Notes: a model not told the origin generated them from the sequence alone. A stretch of DNA of 64,000 nucleotides from Helianthus annuus (GCF_002127325.2 NC_035437.2:109148321-109212320); one strand, 5' to 3'; counted from the stretch's first letter, positions 21,328-32,600 are shown. Made by a program: numbers and translations.

Positions 21328-23391
21328 GTTCAGGCTTGGGTGGATATATTTTTCAAAGAGTAAAACCTGACTTGCCAGAGCTCCCAAGTTGGTAATCGTG
21401 GAGCATGAATCGGCATTATTCTTTAAAATGCTTATAAAATTTGTTTTGAAAAGCAGGACTTGCCGGAACTCCCAGGTTTGTAAGCGAGGAGTAGGAATCG
21501 GCACCTTGAGAATTCAACCAATAGATGGTAATTGGTTGAAAAGCAGGTTTGAGTTGTATGTTTGTGATTGATACAAGTGGTTCAGAATTTGAATCAAATC
21601 GATCCTACAAGTGGTTAATCAAGGTCATTAAATTGAACTTGAATTAACTATCATTCATAAGATTGGTAAAACAAAGTGATTATTTGATCCCCAAACTTTA
21701 CAAGTGGTAAAATCAACAAATTTTATTTTCCGGAAAAACCATTTTGATTAAAACAAACTTAAGTGTTTTGAAATCTTAATGGGAAAATAGTTTGTTGTGA
21801 GGGGGAGTTCTGATTGTTTATGCCAAGTGGATGGAGAATTGAGGCAGTTCAATATCAGTTGTTATGTTCTGTACAGTTTGTTTTCATTTTTGTTAAATGT
21901 TTCTGAATTTTAGGGGGAGTAAGAAATTTCAGAAAATCCAAAAACATTAGAAAATTCGAAAAAGCCAAAAACATGATAAAACTGTAAAATGAGTTTTTGT
22001 TGCATAAAAGAGGAAATGATAGTACATCAGTGGACTATCACAACACGCTAAAGAAATGTAAAGTAAAAATGTGATAAACAGTATCTCTGTGGATGTGTCA
22101 GTAGGTTTTTACACATTCAGTAAACTGTAACGAGATATAAACCTAAATACAAACTTGCTTATTATGTGGGTAACAACTTCTTGGATATATAGGTAACCCC
22201 TGAAATCTTGTTTGAAAGGTCCCTTATTCTGAGATACTAGGTCTTTATGCTCAGTGATATCTGGAGTATTATCCCGGGACTTCTGCTGTATGGAAATACT
22301 GACCTAGTCCCCGGATAATACTTTCTGCAAAAGCTTTGAAATATAAGCTGATGAAACAATAAAATTGATAGTCGCTGCTGTTGTAATAAAAGTTCCTCTA
22401 AAGGGGACACACCGAAAGTCGAAGTCGTCATCTCTCTGCGTATACGGAAGTATCGACCTGAGCTCTCACGGCCCTCGCACATAACCCCTTTACAGATATC
22501 ATCTGTGGTATACTCACCTGTAAGACTGAATATTGGGATCCGGATACGGGAGTATATTCAAGTGGTGGGACACACGAATAAGTTTAAGTAATTAAGACAC
22601 TAATTGCGTATCTCGAAACAGTTGAACTTTGTGTGAAAATTTAAGAGGACAAACATACTGACAATCTAGGTGAATTTTTTAGAACTTAAAATGTAATCAA
22701 GCTTAACGGCGTTAGTGATATGTCTAAAAACTGATATGATCCTCTTGCACGAACTCGAAAAAATATTGTTTGTAAATATTTCATTTCTGCATTTATTTTT
22801 TTTTTTAGAAAATCCAAAAAGATTTTAGTGTGTTTTAGCATAAATTTTGAAAAATTCAAAAAGATTTTTGACTTCTGATGTTGAGAAACTAATTTTCGAA
22901 GTTCCAAGTGCTAAACATGAAGAACAGGTTTGGGAGAGAGTATGTGAAGTTGTTATGTTTGCTTGATAAGAGCTAGGAAAAGATCCTGAATGTAAAATCA
23001 TTACTGTAGTTTCCTTCAAAAGTTTCTAAAAGTTTGATGGTTTAATCTTTAAAGAAACTTATGTGTTGGGTAGAGATTATGCAGGTAAATTTGAGCCAGG
23101 TGACGATACTGAACTGAAAGAGAGCCTAATAATGATCTTGGAATGAATTTTGAAGCTGTGAATTCCAGACTACGATCCCAGCAGAATGAGAGGGGGAGTC
23201 TGAAGACAAAGTTGAGCTGATGAAGTTTAAAGATTCAACATCCGAGGGAGAGAAGTTTGTTGATGATAAAGTTTGAGGAAGGGTTCTTGCAATGACAAAC
23301 ACTTCAGTGGAAGATCGAAGACTGATAAAGACTGAAGGTTGACAATCGAAGACTCGACACTGAAGACTCCGTCAACATCCGAGGGGGAGTT
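21328..23391 (+). other. Long 3' non-coding region of the 7.1-kb element
   Basis: No ORF of note. It contains two copies of a GACTTGCC(A/G)GA(A/G)CTCCCA...GAATCGGCA block (21368 and 21455), ACAAGTGGT motifs (21572, 21607, 21697) and four AGGGGGAGT tracts (21800, 21912, 23191, 23382). The segment near 22510-22580 is recognisably the same as the host element's minus-strand sequence near 32830-32890, so this region is inherited from a common ancestor. Confidence 0.7.
23381..23391 (+). promoter_or_regulatory. Polypurine tract of the 7.1-kb element
   Basis: GAGGGGGAGTT abuts the 3' LTR start (TGTTGG at 23392), the normal place for plus-strand priming. Confidence 0.85.
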
Positions 23392-23839
23392 TGTTGGTGC
23401 ATCCGTCTGTCGACTACGTCTTGTATCGAGTCTTGAGTTGTATAGGATTAAACAGGGCACGAAATCCAAGAAACATGTGTTAGAGGTGATTTTGCCCATG
23501 TGTCAAAGACATGATTTCGCTTTTGTGTCAAAGCCCTAATTTCGCTCATATGGTATGTTGTGATTTCGCTCATATTGACATGTATGTACGAGTGAAATCA
23601 TATCACCTATATATAGGGTTATAGGAGCGAAATCATTGACATAGTTCTAGGTGTTCTCTTCCGGTGAGCCACGAAGTGCTGCCGAAGTGTTGTCAGAGCT
23701 TGTAATTGCATCCGTGATCAATACAACAACAGTTTAAAAGTGAATCCAGCTGAGATTGCACCAAAGCGTTAGTTTCCGCCTCTTGTTTTGAATAGGAATT
23801 CTTCTGATCGACTCATTCAGGGCCGAAAATGATCCTACA
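23392..23839 (+). repeat. 3' LTR of the 7.1-kb element
   Basis: 448 bp, the same length as the 5' LTR, with about a dozen substitutions by eye and no indels. It is followed by the TACTT duplication. Confidence 0.9.
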
Positions 23840-24003
23840 TACTTTGTGATCTCTAGTTGAGATATTGTGTTCGTAGTTAGATCAGTGATTACAGATCATC
23901 GTGTTGATGATCTGTACATGAGTTGAGTGATATTCAGTGTGTAAATCGTTGGTGTATCTTCGTTTCTGTGAAGAATTCTGTTACAAATCCATGTTATTTG
24001 ACA
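23840..24003 (+). mobile_element. Right part of the old Copia LTR
   Basis: It resumes with TACTTTGTGATCTC and ends ATTTGACA at 24003, followed directly by TGGTAT, the first six bases of a tRNA-iMet primer site that is cut off there. This identifies the block as the 3' end of a 5' LTR. Confidence 0.5.
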
Positions 24004-24008
24004 TGGTA

Positions 24009-24448
24009 TATTAAGAATTCTATACGGTAAAACCCCTTATGAGCTTATGTTTGGTTTCAAACCATCTTTAGATCAACTTAGAGTGTTTGGGTCACTTTGT
24101 TTTAGCACTATACTTAGTAATTCAGATAAATTTTCAAGTCATGCAAATAAATGTGTTTTTATTGGCTACTCAGATGAAAAAAAAGGATATAAATTGTGGG
24201 ATTTGGATCCGAAAATTGTTTTTTTCTTCTAGAGATGTTAGATTTTACGAAACTATTTTTCCTTTAAAGAAAATAAAAATTTAAACTCATTTGATGTTGG
24301 TTTACCTCAAAACGTTAATACTTTGAATTTTTTTTGACTTACATGAACAAAGTGAATCTTTATACTATGAGGAAATAGGTAGTCCCGATGATGAGAAGGG
24401 GGTTGATCAACCTAATGATACTAGTGATCATGGGCCTCAGCAATTTGG
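24009..24448 (+). pseudogene. Copia pol fragment (integrase C terminus and linker)
   Basis: The frame encodes KTPYELMFGFKPSLDQLRVF then CVFIGYSDEKKGYKLWDLDP, the conserved tail of the Copia integrase, and runs on with frameshifts in the T-runs near 24220 and 24330 into an acidic linker (YYEEIGSPDDEKGVDQP). Its 5' side is joined directly to the truncated primer site, so gag, protease and the integrase core are deleted. Its 3' side stops at 24448, where the minus-strand Copia element begins. Confidence 0.75.
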
Positions 24449-24873
24449 TGTTGGACCGTTCTATGACCCGAAAAGTCAGTCAAGGTAGTTCATCTTCACG
24501 TACGAAGGCGGAATCAACGTAAATGAAGTTACAACAGCTTATCCTTTCAATTCCTTATCTTTCTATTGCTTTCTGATGAAAATTTGGCAGAGTTTCAGCA
24601 CCGTAGCACACACATACATCGTTACAACTAATGAACCGCTCCTCCTATTTATAGAGTTCCAGGGTCGCTTATGTGACATGCCATATAAGCGATCCAGATC
24701 CTTTGTCACATAAGCGATCCAGATTAATGACACAAAAGCGGTCCACTAAGTTTAATGACAAATAAGCGATCCTACTTCAATCTATCACACTATTTACAAT
24801 TTGACCTCCTGTTGACCAATATTGACTTCAGACTTTTTGTAGACGCAGTCAACAGACATTCCGTGCATCAACA
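24449..24873 (-). repeat. 3' LTR of the host Copia element
   Basis: On the minus strand it starts TGTTGATGCACGG at 24873 and ends GGTCCAACA at 24449 (425 bp). The TATA box TATAAATA is at 24653-24646. Upstream of it are several copies of a GGATCGCTTATGTGACA-like motif, both direct and inverted, a diverged version of the motif in the 7.1-kb element. The adjoining flank is TTTGG (24444-24448), the predicted target duplication. Confidence 0.8.
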
Positions 24874-24883
24874 GACTCCCCCT
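24874..24883 (-). promoter_or_regulatory. Polypurine tract of the host Copia element
   Basis: Minus strand AAGGGGGAGT(C) directly precedes the 3' LTR. A second tract of the same kind (AGAGGGGGAGTCTG) lies near 25064-25077, and a TAGGGGGAGAT lies near 33522-33532. Confidence 0.75.
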
Positions 24884-25738
24884 TGGATGTTGACGTAGTC
24901 TTTATCAGTCTTCAGTTCCATAGTCTTCAGTTTTTGTCTTTTCACAAACTCTGTCTTCTCCTCATAAGCATTCTTCACAGGTTCCAGGACTATCTCCTAG
25001 CTTTATCTACAAGCTTCCCATTAGCTGTTGATCCAGACTCCCACTTTCACAGACTCCCCCTCTCAGTATGCTGGAATCTTGAAATATCTGGTTCAAGCTT
25101 TTACAATTTGACTCCATTGGGAAATAATGTCCAAACCTGTTACTCAACCAATAACATTACAATCTATCTTTTCAAACAATAAACACAAATTCAATCAGCT
25201 TTTAGAAATCCACTCAAGTTTTCAAGTTCAAGTTAATGACCCTGAATACTTGATTAATCTACCAAGTTCAATTTAATGACTCTGGTTGACCTGTTGACGA
25301 ATCAAACTGATTTTTAGTAAAATCATTTTCAACTTTTTCTAAAAATAACAAGTATCAACTTAATGAACTTGTTTTTGACTTTGAAAACAAACACATTTTC
25401 AACAATGTAAGCTCTCCTCGATCTTTAGCTCAGAATCTCCTGCATCTGCTTCATCTTTCTAGAATCCGACAATCAACTTTCCACTCTGGTTTGTCTAAAA
25501 TAAAGCAGAAATAAAATCTTTTTGGATTTTAAGATGATCTAAACTAAGAAATGAAATAACAGAAACTTAAATTGCAGAAAATAAACTATTTACAAAAATT
25601 ATTTTTGGTGAGCGTGTCAGGGAATCATATCAGCTTTTCAGACAGATTACAAGTACCGTTAAGCTACATTACATACTAAGACTTAAACAATTCACCTCGA
25701 TTGTCGATATACTGATCCATCTTAAATTTTCATACAAA
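24884..25738 (-). other. 3' non-coding region of the host Copia element, first part
   Basis: Minus-strand sequence similar in layout to the 3' non-coding region of the 7.1-kb element. No gene. It is interrupted at 25738 by the CACTA element and continues at 32784. Confidence 0.65.
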
Positions 25739-25779
25739 CACTACAAGAAAACTGGGTTTTTAGTACGCGCAAAAGCGTC

Positions 25780-26370
25780 CTAAAATTCTATTTTATAGGA
25801 CCTTTCATTTAATAGGACCAACGGTAAAAGCGTTTCATGTAAAGGGGTCGTAATAAGTCCCGGAACTAAAAAAGCGTCCTAACATCTCAAATAAGATTAT
25901 GAAACCAATTTTATGGTCGCGTAATATGGTTTTGAACAACCAAAATAGTGTCCTAATAAAAACATATTAGGACACTTTTACGATGTTCTAACATGTACTT
26001 ACATACTTTTAATCTTTTGATACACTTACAAGCGTCCTTAGAAATTAATTGATAGGACCCTTATGATGTAACATTATATCTAATTTAATGCCAAGAAAAG
26101 GGTCCTAATATACCAAATAAGATAATGAAACCAATTTTATGGTCGCATAATATGTCTATAGACAACTTAAATAGCGTCCTAAAAAGAACATATTAGGACA
26201 CTTTTACAATGTTCTAATATGTGATTACCTACTTTTAATCTTTTGATACACATACAAGCGTCCTTAAAAATTAACTTATAGGACCATGATGATGTAACGT
26301 TATAGCTACTTTAATATCAAGAAAATGGTATTAAATCCCAAATAAGATTATAAAACCAATTTTATAAACA
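25780..26370. repeat. Left subterminal tandem repeat of the CACTA element, ~226-bp unit
   Basis: CAAATAAGATTATGAAACCA and relatives start at 25888, 26114 and 26339, giving a unit of about 225-226 bp repeated a little over twice. Each unit holds AGCGTCCT(T/A), AGTGTCCTA and inverted TTAGGACACTTTTA motifs. Confidence 0.8.
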
Positions 26371-26559
26371 AACCATCAACATATTACACCTAATAGTTAT
26401 TGTATAACCATCAACTAATGAAAGAAATAAAACTTCATTATATTTCAAATAAGCATGTTCATAACAAAAACACTAACCACAAATAAGTTATAACATTATC
26501 TAACATAAAGTCTTAACATTTAACAAAGAAATTAAAAGCAAATAAAGAAATAAGAAGCA

Positions 26560-28206
26560 TAAAATCTTGAGTCATCATGCGTCCTCATTCCTCATGGACT
26601 ACCTACAAATAAACCATCCATGTTTAAGCATTAAGTTCTAAGATATTAAAATTATTTGTATCACAAGTTTAACAAATACATACCGAGATGAATGGATAGG
26701 GCCATGCCGCGGATGGACCAATACAATCTTGAATTGTATAAAATAAACCATATAGTCTTACCAAGTTTTCATCTTTTTTATTGGTACTTGAACGTTTACC
26801 TCACACCATTCTGGTCCAATCTCTGTACCACCAACTAGATTTAAGTAGGATTTGGCATTTAGTAAAATAACTAAAAACCACATAAATCACACACATTTAC
26901 ATCACAATAACAAGCACTCACCAACCATTTCTCTGCAGCTTCTCTATGGATCACTCCTCTTCACTGAAATTAAGAATCATTCATTAAACTTCAGACCAAT
27001 TAATCAATAACTGGTTGACTTTTTAAATCAAATCAAATCTATATATCTTTGACTTTCAGACAAAATACTAGTTGAGCCCGAGAGCTCCAACTTTAACTTT
27101 GAGAGAGCTCGGGCGCGAGCTCGGCTCGTTTAAAATTATACTTCTAAAGCTCAAGTTATGCTCGGGCTCGACCTGTTTATTGTTAATTAATTTATTTATA
27201 TATACTTAATTACTTACATATATCTATAGTTATAATTTTTTATATGAAATATCATGTCCTCCCTTTAGTGAAAGCTTTTTGTTCACCACAGCTTCTCTCA
27301 CAAATGGATATGTCAATAAGTTCCCTAGAGATACATTCACAGCCTCCTGTTTTTATTGCACACCACATTAAATTTGGTCACCCCTTTAACTTTCTAACAC
27401 AAAGGATACGAGTCTCAAATATACAAATATACAGTTATTTATAATTTGAAAAAGAAATGACAATAATAAAGTTGATGGGTCAACCCGGCCCAACCAGTTA
27501 CGACACTACTAGAACCAGTTACGACACTACTAGCCGCCATGGCAGGCGTTATTTTTCTAAACTTACCCATTTTAAGAAGAGCTTATTATTGTCAGTTGCC
27601 GTTTTTGACCCGGACAATTACGACACTACTAGCCGCCATAAAAACAAATTTAGCGGACGAGCTCATTTTGATACTTTTTTCTAGATCGACTCATTTTAAG
27701 GCGAGACTGTTTTGATTAGAACCCGTTTTGACCAAAACCATCATAACGCCACTAGCCACCATAAAACCAAATATAGCAGGTGAACTCATTTTGATCCATT
27801 TTTTCTAAACCAACTTATTTCAAGAAGAATCCATTTTTGTAAAAACTTGTTTTTTCTCGAACCATTACAACGCCACTAGCCGCCATAAAAGCAAATATAG
27901 CTGCCGGTGTACACATTTTGATACCTTCATTTTCCTTTCTAAAATGTCCTATTTCAAGGTGAGACCATTTTGGCTAGATCTATTTTGACCCGAACTCAGT
28001 TTGACCCATTACTTGACCCGTTTGTTTTGCCAAGCTTAGATGCTATGTTGTTGTTTTGCTATACAAAGTTTGGTATTTTGGTGTGAAAATACCTTCTCAC
28101 ACTTAGTGCATAGATCCGAGTACTCCAAATCGCTGCAATCTGCTTTCACTTTGTTCTTGGCAAGCAAACCGATTTTAACCCACTGTTCTATGAATTCACT
28201 GCCCAT
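26560..28206 (-). pseudogene. Possible captured multi-exon gene fragment inside the CACTA element
   Basis: A minus-strand segment 28206-28093 starts with ATG, encodes 38 codons ([20 protein letters not shown], then [18 protein letters not shown]) and ends at a plausible donor, AAG|GTATTTTC. Further left on the same strand, an acceptor/donor-flanked piece (about 26970-26930, ..VIHREAAEKWL|GTGAGTG) and an open piece around 26850-26790 (VGGTEIGPEWCEVNVQVPIK) look like later exons. A stop soon after and the uncertain phases suggest a non-functional capture. I do not recognise the parent gene, and the exon joins are inference. Confidence 0.35.
27505..28000. repeat. ~123-bp minisatellite inside the CACTA element
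   Basis: AGCCGCCAT (or AGCCACCAT) recurs at 27532, 27631, 27754 and 27877. The units share ACGCCACTAGCCGCCATAAA and CTCATTTTGAT(A/C)C. Spacings are about 99, 123 and 123 bp. The interior part of the array lies within the span of the possible captured fragment and may be its intron. Confidence 0.75.
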
Positions 28207-29119
28207 TTAATATTCAAGACAAACCTGTTAGTTTGTAAGTTCAAGTTAAGCAAAATCAAGAAGATATTAATTGCCTTTTTGTAGTCTAAACATGTATGAA
28301 TTCATATTATCCAGAAAGGGAAAAAAGGTATGCAAATCTATTTGTTTTTATCATTTGAGCTGGTAATGGGCGTCATTCAAAGAGAAAAAGGAACTACATT
28401 AAACAACCACCTTTTGTGGACACAAATCATTGAGAGAATCTTGATTGTTTATGTAAAATATTCAAACTCAAGTTTATTCCCCAAATAATAAATAGATATT
28501 ATATTGTTAGTTATTGGCAATAAACATCTTTTTGAAGTAATATGTACTACAAAATTGATATTTCTTCCTATGTTCTTTGGAAAATGTCTGATTTAAAAAG
28601 AAACATTACTCAAGACAAACCCGCTAACGTTTGATGATTAACTAAAACTAACTTCGTCAAGAAATTAAGCGAAATAACTAAACCAGTTTCATCCCCATTA
28701 AGTACCAAATTACTCATTTACAGTTGAGTTCGTAATTTCTCTGGGGTACGTTTATGATTTTAGGCAGTTAAAAGTTTCCCGATGAGGTTGAGATTCTGGT
28801 CACCACAAACTCAATCCTAACCCATCTCAAAAACTGACTTGAAATATCTAAAAATCTACCAAAACCAATTTTTATTATTTTAAGTTTCTAACAAGCTTAC
28901 AATAGGATAAGTACAAAATTTGGTAAAAGCATTTCATCAAGCAATTGATATGCATCTTCAAACCAGCAAGTATCGATTCTTCAAACCAACAAAACTGATT
29001 TTCTAAGGACTTAGATTTTATAGGACCAATAAAATCGTAAATCATAGAGGAGAACATAAATCTAGATCTCAGAATTCAAAATAAAACTACAATAATACTA
29101 TTACTAAATCATACGTAGA

Positions 29120-29460
29120 TTTCAATCAAAGAACAACAACAACAACAACAACAACAATAATAGTAATAATAATAGATATCAAGAACCAGTTCTGCTTACC
29201 GATTGAGCAGCACCACCGCTAGAGCAAATCAATGGCCGAATATCGCGAACTATTGAATCTGTAGGTCATTGGAGTGATGGAAATCGATCTCTAAATTTGT
29301 ATGATCAGTGGTTATTGCTGGGTGTTCGATAGCGAGACAAAGTGCATGATGTTTCAGGGCAGATGCTCAATGTAGGTTTTGAGGATTTGGGGTTTAGGTT
29401 TTTGAGGAAGATTGAAAAAATCGGGCGGGATGATTGCCGTGGGAAACTTGAATATTAACA
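29120..29460. other. Unassigned segment in the CACTA element
   Basis: (CAA)n at about 29131-29156 is followed by a GC-richer stretch to 29460 that could be the 5' untranslated exon of the captured minus-strand fragment. No open frame supports a product. Confidence 0.3.
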
Positions 29461-29699
29461 AGTTAAATTTCTGCTCGCGCGTTGCGGCGTGGACCCAATG
29501 TCTGCAAAACTAGTGTCGGCAAGCAGATACCGAATATCAAAACATAAATAAAAATGTGTGAAAAGGATAGTCAATCCGTCCTAAAAAAAACGATTTTAAA
29601 TAACCTAATATATAATAATAGGACCCACACGTCCTACACGTTGGAAATTCAGTTGTTTTCAGTTCAGTTATTACGGTGCTAACACGTTAAAATATGGAT

Positions 29700-30056
29700 G
29701 AGCTCGGTACCGGTAACGGCAACGAAAGTACCGATCCGGAAAATCATCGAAATTATGTACCGGCACCGAAAATGCTCAGTACAATACGGTATGGTATTTG
29801 AAGGTAAAAATCAATAAATATTGGTATGATGCTAGACCGGTTGGTACCAACCGATACTGAAAATACCGTTACCGAAATCCCCAAAAGTGGGTACCGGTAC
29901 CGAATATACCTAGTACAGTAGGGCTTGATACGGTCGGTACTGGTACAACACCGGTATTTGAGGGTAAAACCCAATGAATACCGGTGCCGAATGGATACCG
30001 AAAACACACTCAGTTTGGTAAATTTGATACCGGTACCGGTACCCGATACTATTCAT
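29700..30056. repeat. GGTACCGG-rich repeat block
   Basis: Dense GGTACCGGTACC-type words in both orientations run from GAGCTCGGTACCGGTAAC to GGTACCGGTACCCGATAC. A second block of the same character lies at 31495-31690. They look like internal parts of MITEs, but I could not fix their ends. Confidence 0.6.
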
Positions 30057-30074
30057 TCATTTCTATTTTTATTA

Positions 30075-30434
30075 GACCGTGGGGTATGGTGGGGCGGGGG
30101 TTTGGGGCGTGGGTTGACACGTGGACTTCGAGGGGCACCGCTGGTCAGTTGCATGCTGGGTCGGTATGGCGGGGCGTGGCTAGCCCGCGTGGGATGGCCA
30201 CGTGTTATAATTTTTTTTTCCAATTATTATAAAAATACACACAAAATTTAAATTTAAATCCTAGCCACCTATAGCCTAGCCAACCCAGCCAATGAGAGCC
30301 GCCCACGGAAGATCGCTAGGCCCGCCCAACGCTCGGGCTGAAATCCCCGCCCAAGGGGCCACGCCGAAACCCAAGCCCACCCGGGGTGGTGACTTGGGCA
30401 TTTGTACCCAACCCACACTCCAAACCCCACCCCT
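30075..30434. mobile_element. GC-rich Tourist/PIF-like MITE
   Basis: The left arm (GGGGCGGGGGTTTGGGGCGTGGG) mirrors the reverse of the right arm (GGGGTGGGGTTTGGAGTGTGGG). TTA lies on both sides (30072-30074 and 30435-30437). Inner arms TGGCCACGTG / AGCC..CC also pair in part. No coding sequence. Confidence 0.5.
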
Positions 30435-30475
30435 TTAGTTAACATTTCTAAGATCAAAATTTAGGTACCAAATTC

Positions 30476-31055
30476 TAGGGGTGTGCACGGTTCGGTTTGG
30501 TTCGGTTATTAGCATTATCCGTAACCGTAACCGAAGTCATCGGTTAATTGGTTCGGTTAATTCGGTTAATTTGTCGGTTTTCGATTCGGTTCAGTTAATT
30601 TTCGGTTAATAAACAATTCAAACAAGGGCTATTTTTTTTGTTAGAAATACATGTAATGGAGGTATAAATATATGAAATAGATGTATAAATACATAAAATG
30701 GATGTATAAATAAATGAAATGGAGAAATAAATGCATGAATAGATGTTTAAATACATAAAATGGAGGTATAAATAAATGAAATGAAGGTGTAAATAAATGA
30801 TAAGAAGGCATAAATAAATGAAATAGAGGTATTATTACATGATATGAAAGTATAAAACATGAAATAGAGGTATAAAAGCTAGAAATATATAAAGAAATAA
30901 ATGATTCGGTTCGGTTCGGTTAATTTCGGTTAATCGATGGTAAAAAAAATATCCGTTAACCGACTTTTGGTTAATTCCGTTTCGGTTAATTTCGGTTCGG
31001 TTTTGTCGGTTTTCGGTTCAGTTTCGGTTAACGGTTTGATTATTGCACACCCCTA
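30476..31055. mobile_element. hAT-type MITE, 580 bp
   Basis: The termini TAGGGGTGTGCA and TGCACACCCCTA are perfect 12-bp inverted repeats. The flanks carry an exact 8-bp duplication, CCAAATTC (30468-30475 and 31056-31063), diagnostic of hAT. Subterminal regions are made of GGTTCGGTTAAT words. The core (30640-30890) is a 20-24-bp tandem of ATAAATGAAATGGAGGT-like units. Confidence 0.9.
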
Positions 31056-31494
31056 CCAAATTCAGGTACCATTGAGTTTTGGAATGTTAAGGGGGCTTTA
31101 CAATGGATCTGAAATCAAAATGTGATATAAGTTGTATGTGTGTGGATTTTAACCCAACAATATTGATTATGGTTGATTATCGTCTATAATAATAAACAAT
31201 TAAATATTTAAAAAAAGTTCATACGATAAAATATAAAAAATTGTAAATTAAAGGTATTTTAAGAAACTGAATATCTATTTTTAATATATAGGTAAATTGG
31301 GATGAAACTGAATATCTATAGGAATTGGATAAGAAAAATAAATATATTAATAGATAATGTGAGTAAATTAAAAAATATAAGTTAAATGACATTATTAGCA
31401 ATTTCGTTTCTAAAACAATTGTTATAAAATATTATCCATAGCCATTCAAACAAGTACGTTTCAATAACATGTAATATCAGGGTGATCTATTTTT

Positions 31495-31690
31495 AGGAAT
31501 GAGCATTTGATACCGGGTACCGGTACCGAATTACCCGTATCGAGTCGGTATCAACTTTCTGGTGTTTTCGGTACCGGTTATTTTATCGAATTTTGCCTTC
31601 AGATACCGGTCCCGTACTAAACATTTTCAGTACTGGTACCGGTACCTATATTTGGTGAATTCCGGTACCGGTACTTTCGTTGAATGCAAA
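31495..31690. repeat. Second GGTACCGG-rich block
   Basis: TACCGGGTACCGGTACCGAA ... CCGGTACCGGTACTTTCG, related in words to the block at 29700. It may be the truncated partner of a MITE. Confidence 0.55.
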
Positions 31691-32039
31691 TACTATACTT
31701 TCCTCGAGTCCGACACTTCCTCTTTCTACTAAATTTCTAAATCAATAGAAACTTGAGAAGGATTAATGTAAAACCTAACCGGAGCCAACCGTTAGAAACG
31801 GTTTGGTTTTATATTTCGACGTTTTGATTTTTGATGATAAAAAATAATTACTAATAGGTTGTTTCACGATTTAGCCTTAAAACCGTCAAAACTGGACCGT
31901 AAACACCCCTAACAAATATAATACACGTCAAGTACCATTAAAAACCTAAATTAATGGGATAAAAAGATAAATGCCACTAAAGGTGTGTGTCAAATAAATA
32001 TGACATACGCAAAGTGCCACTAAAAACCACCACCACTCA

Positions 32040-32600
32040 CCGGCCATGATTAAGTGGGTCAATAACCTAGTGTTATTATAAAACTCTAGCGAATAAATGT
32101 CCTACAAAACTTATGTTTTACGACTCAAATATCAAGTGTCTTGTTACGGTGTATTATAATAACACCATAATAATTAAGCGTCCTATAAAGGTTAAAGTTG
32201 TAAGACCCTAGTGTCAAGTGTCCTATAAAGTTATGTTATAATACAACTCTAGCGAATAAGCGTCCTATAAAACTAATGTTTTATGACTCAAATATCAAGT
32301 GTCCTATTACGGTGTATTATAATAGCACCACAATGATTAAGCGTCCTATAAAGTTTAAAGTTATAAGACCCAAGTGTCAAGTGTCCTATTAAGTTAAGTT
32401 CTAATATGACTTCGACTAGAAAGGGTCCTATAACACTGAACATTTATGACTTAACTACAACGTGTCCTATTAAGTTATGCTATAATAGGACACAGATGAT
32501 CAAGTGTCCTAATACAGTGCCACATAATGGATACTAACAATTAAATGTCTTATAAAGTACTTTATTAGGATCTACATTTTAAGTGTCCTATTAAATTATA
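32040..32600. repeat. Right subterminal tandem repeat of the CACTA element, ~163-bp unit
   Basis: ACTCTAGCGAATAA(A/G)(T/C)GTCCTA recurs at 32083 and 32246, and a diverged copy (TTCGACTAGAAAGGGTCCTA) lies near 32411. Each unit contains several AAGCGTCCTATAAA and CAAGTGTCCTA motifs. This is the counterpart of the left-end array, with a different unit. Confidence 0.8.

Larger units (their letters stand above)
16710..23839 (+). mobile_element. Complete 7.1-kb Copia-related element with gag but no pol
   Basis: Two 448-bp LTRs (16710-17157 and 23392-23839; TGTTGGTGCATCC...GATCCTACA) differ at about 12 positions. The flanking duplication is TACTT (16705-16709 and 23840-23844). A tRNA-iMet primer site and a polypurine tract are in place. 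The interior encodes a long gag with the same organisation as the gag of the Copia host element at 47-64 kb, but no protease, integrase, reverse transcriptase or RNase H. It fits the class of terminal-repeat retrotransposons with a gag domain (TR-GAG), which depend on enzymes from an autonomous relative. Confidence 0.9.

Noticed and set aside
29753..30007. Repeated YRY-rich peptide ORF
   Set aside because: It is the translation of the GGTACCGG repeat block.
29925..30251. Overlapping ORFs of about 82-108 residues in the CACTA interior
   Set aside because: They arise from GGTACCGG repeats and a GC-rich MITE arm, with no protein-like conservation.
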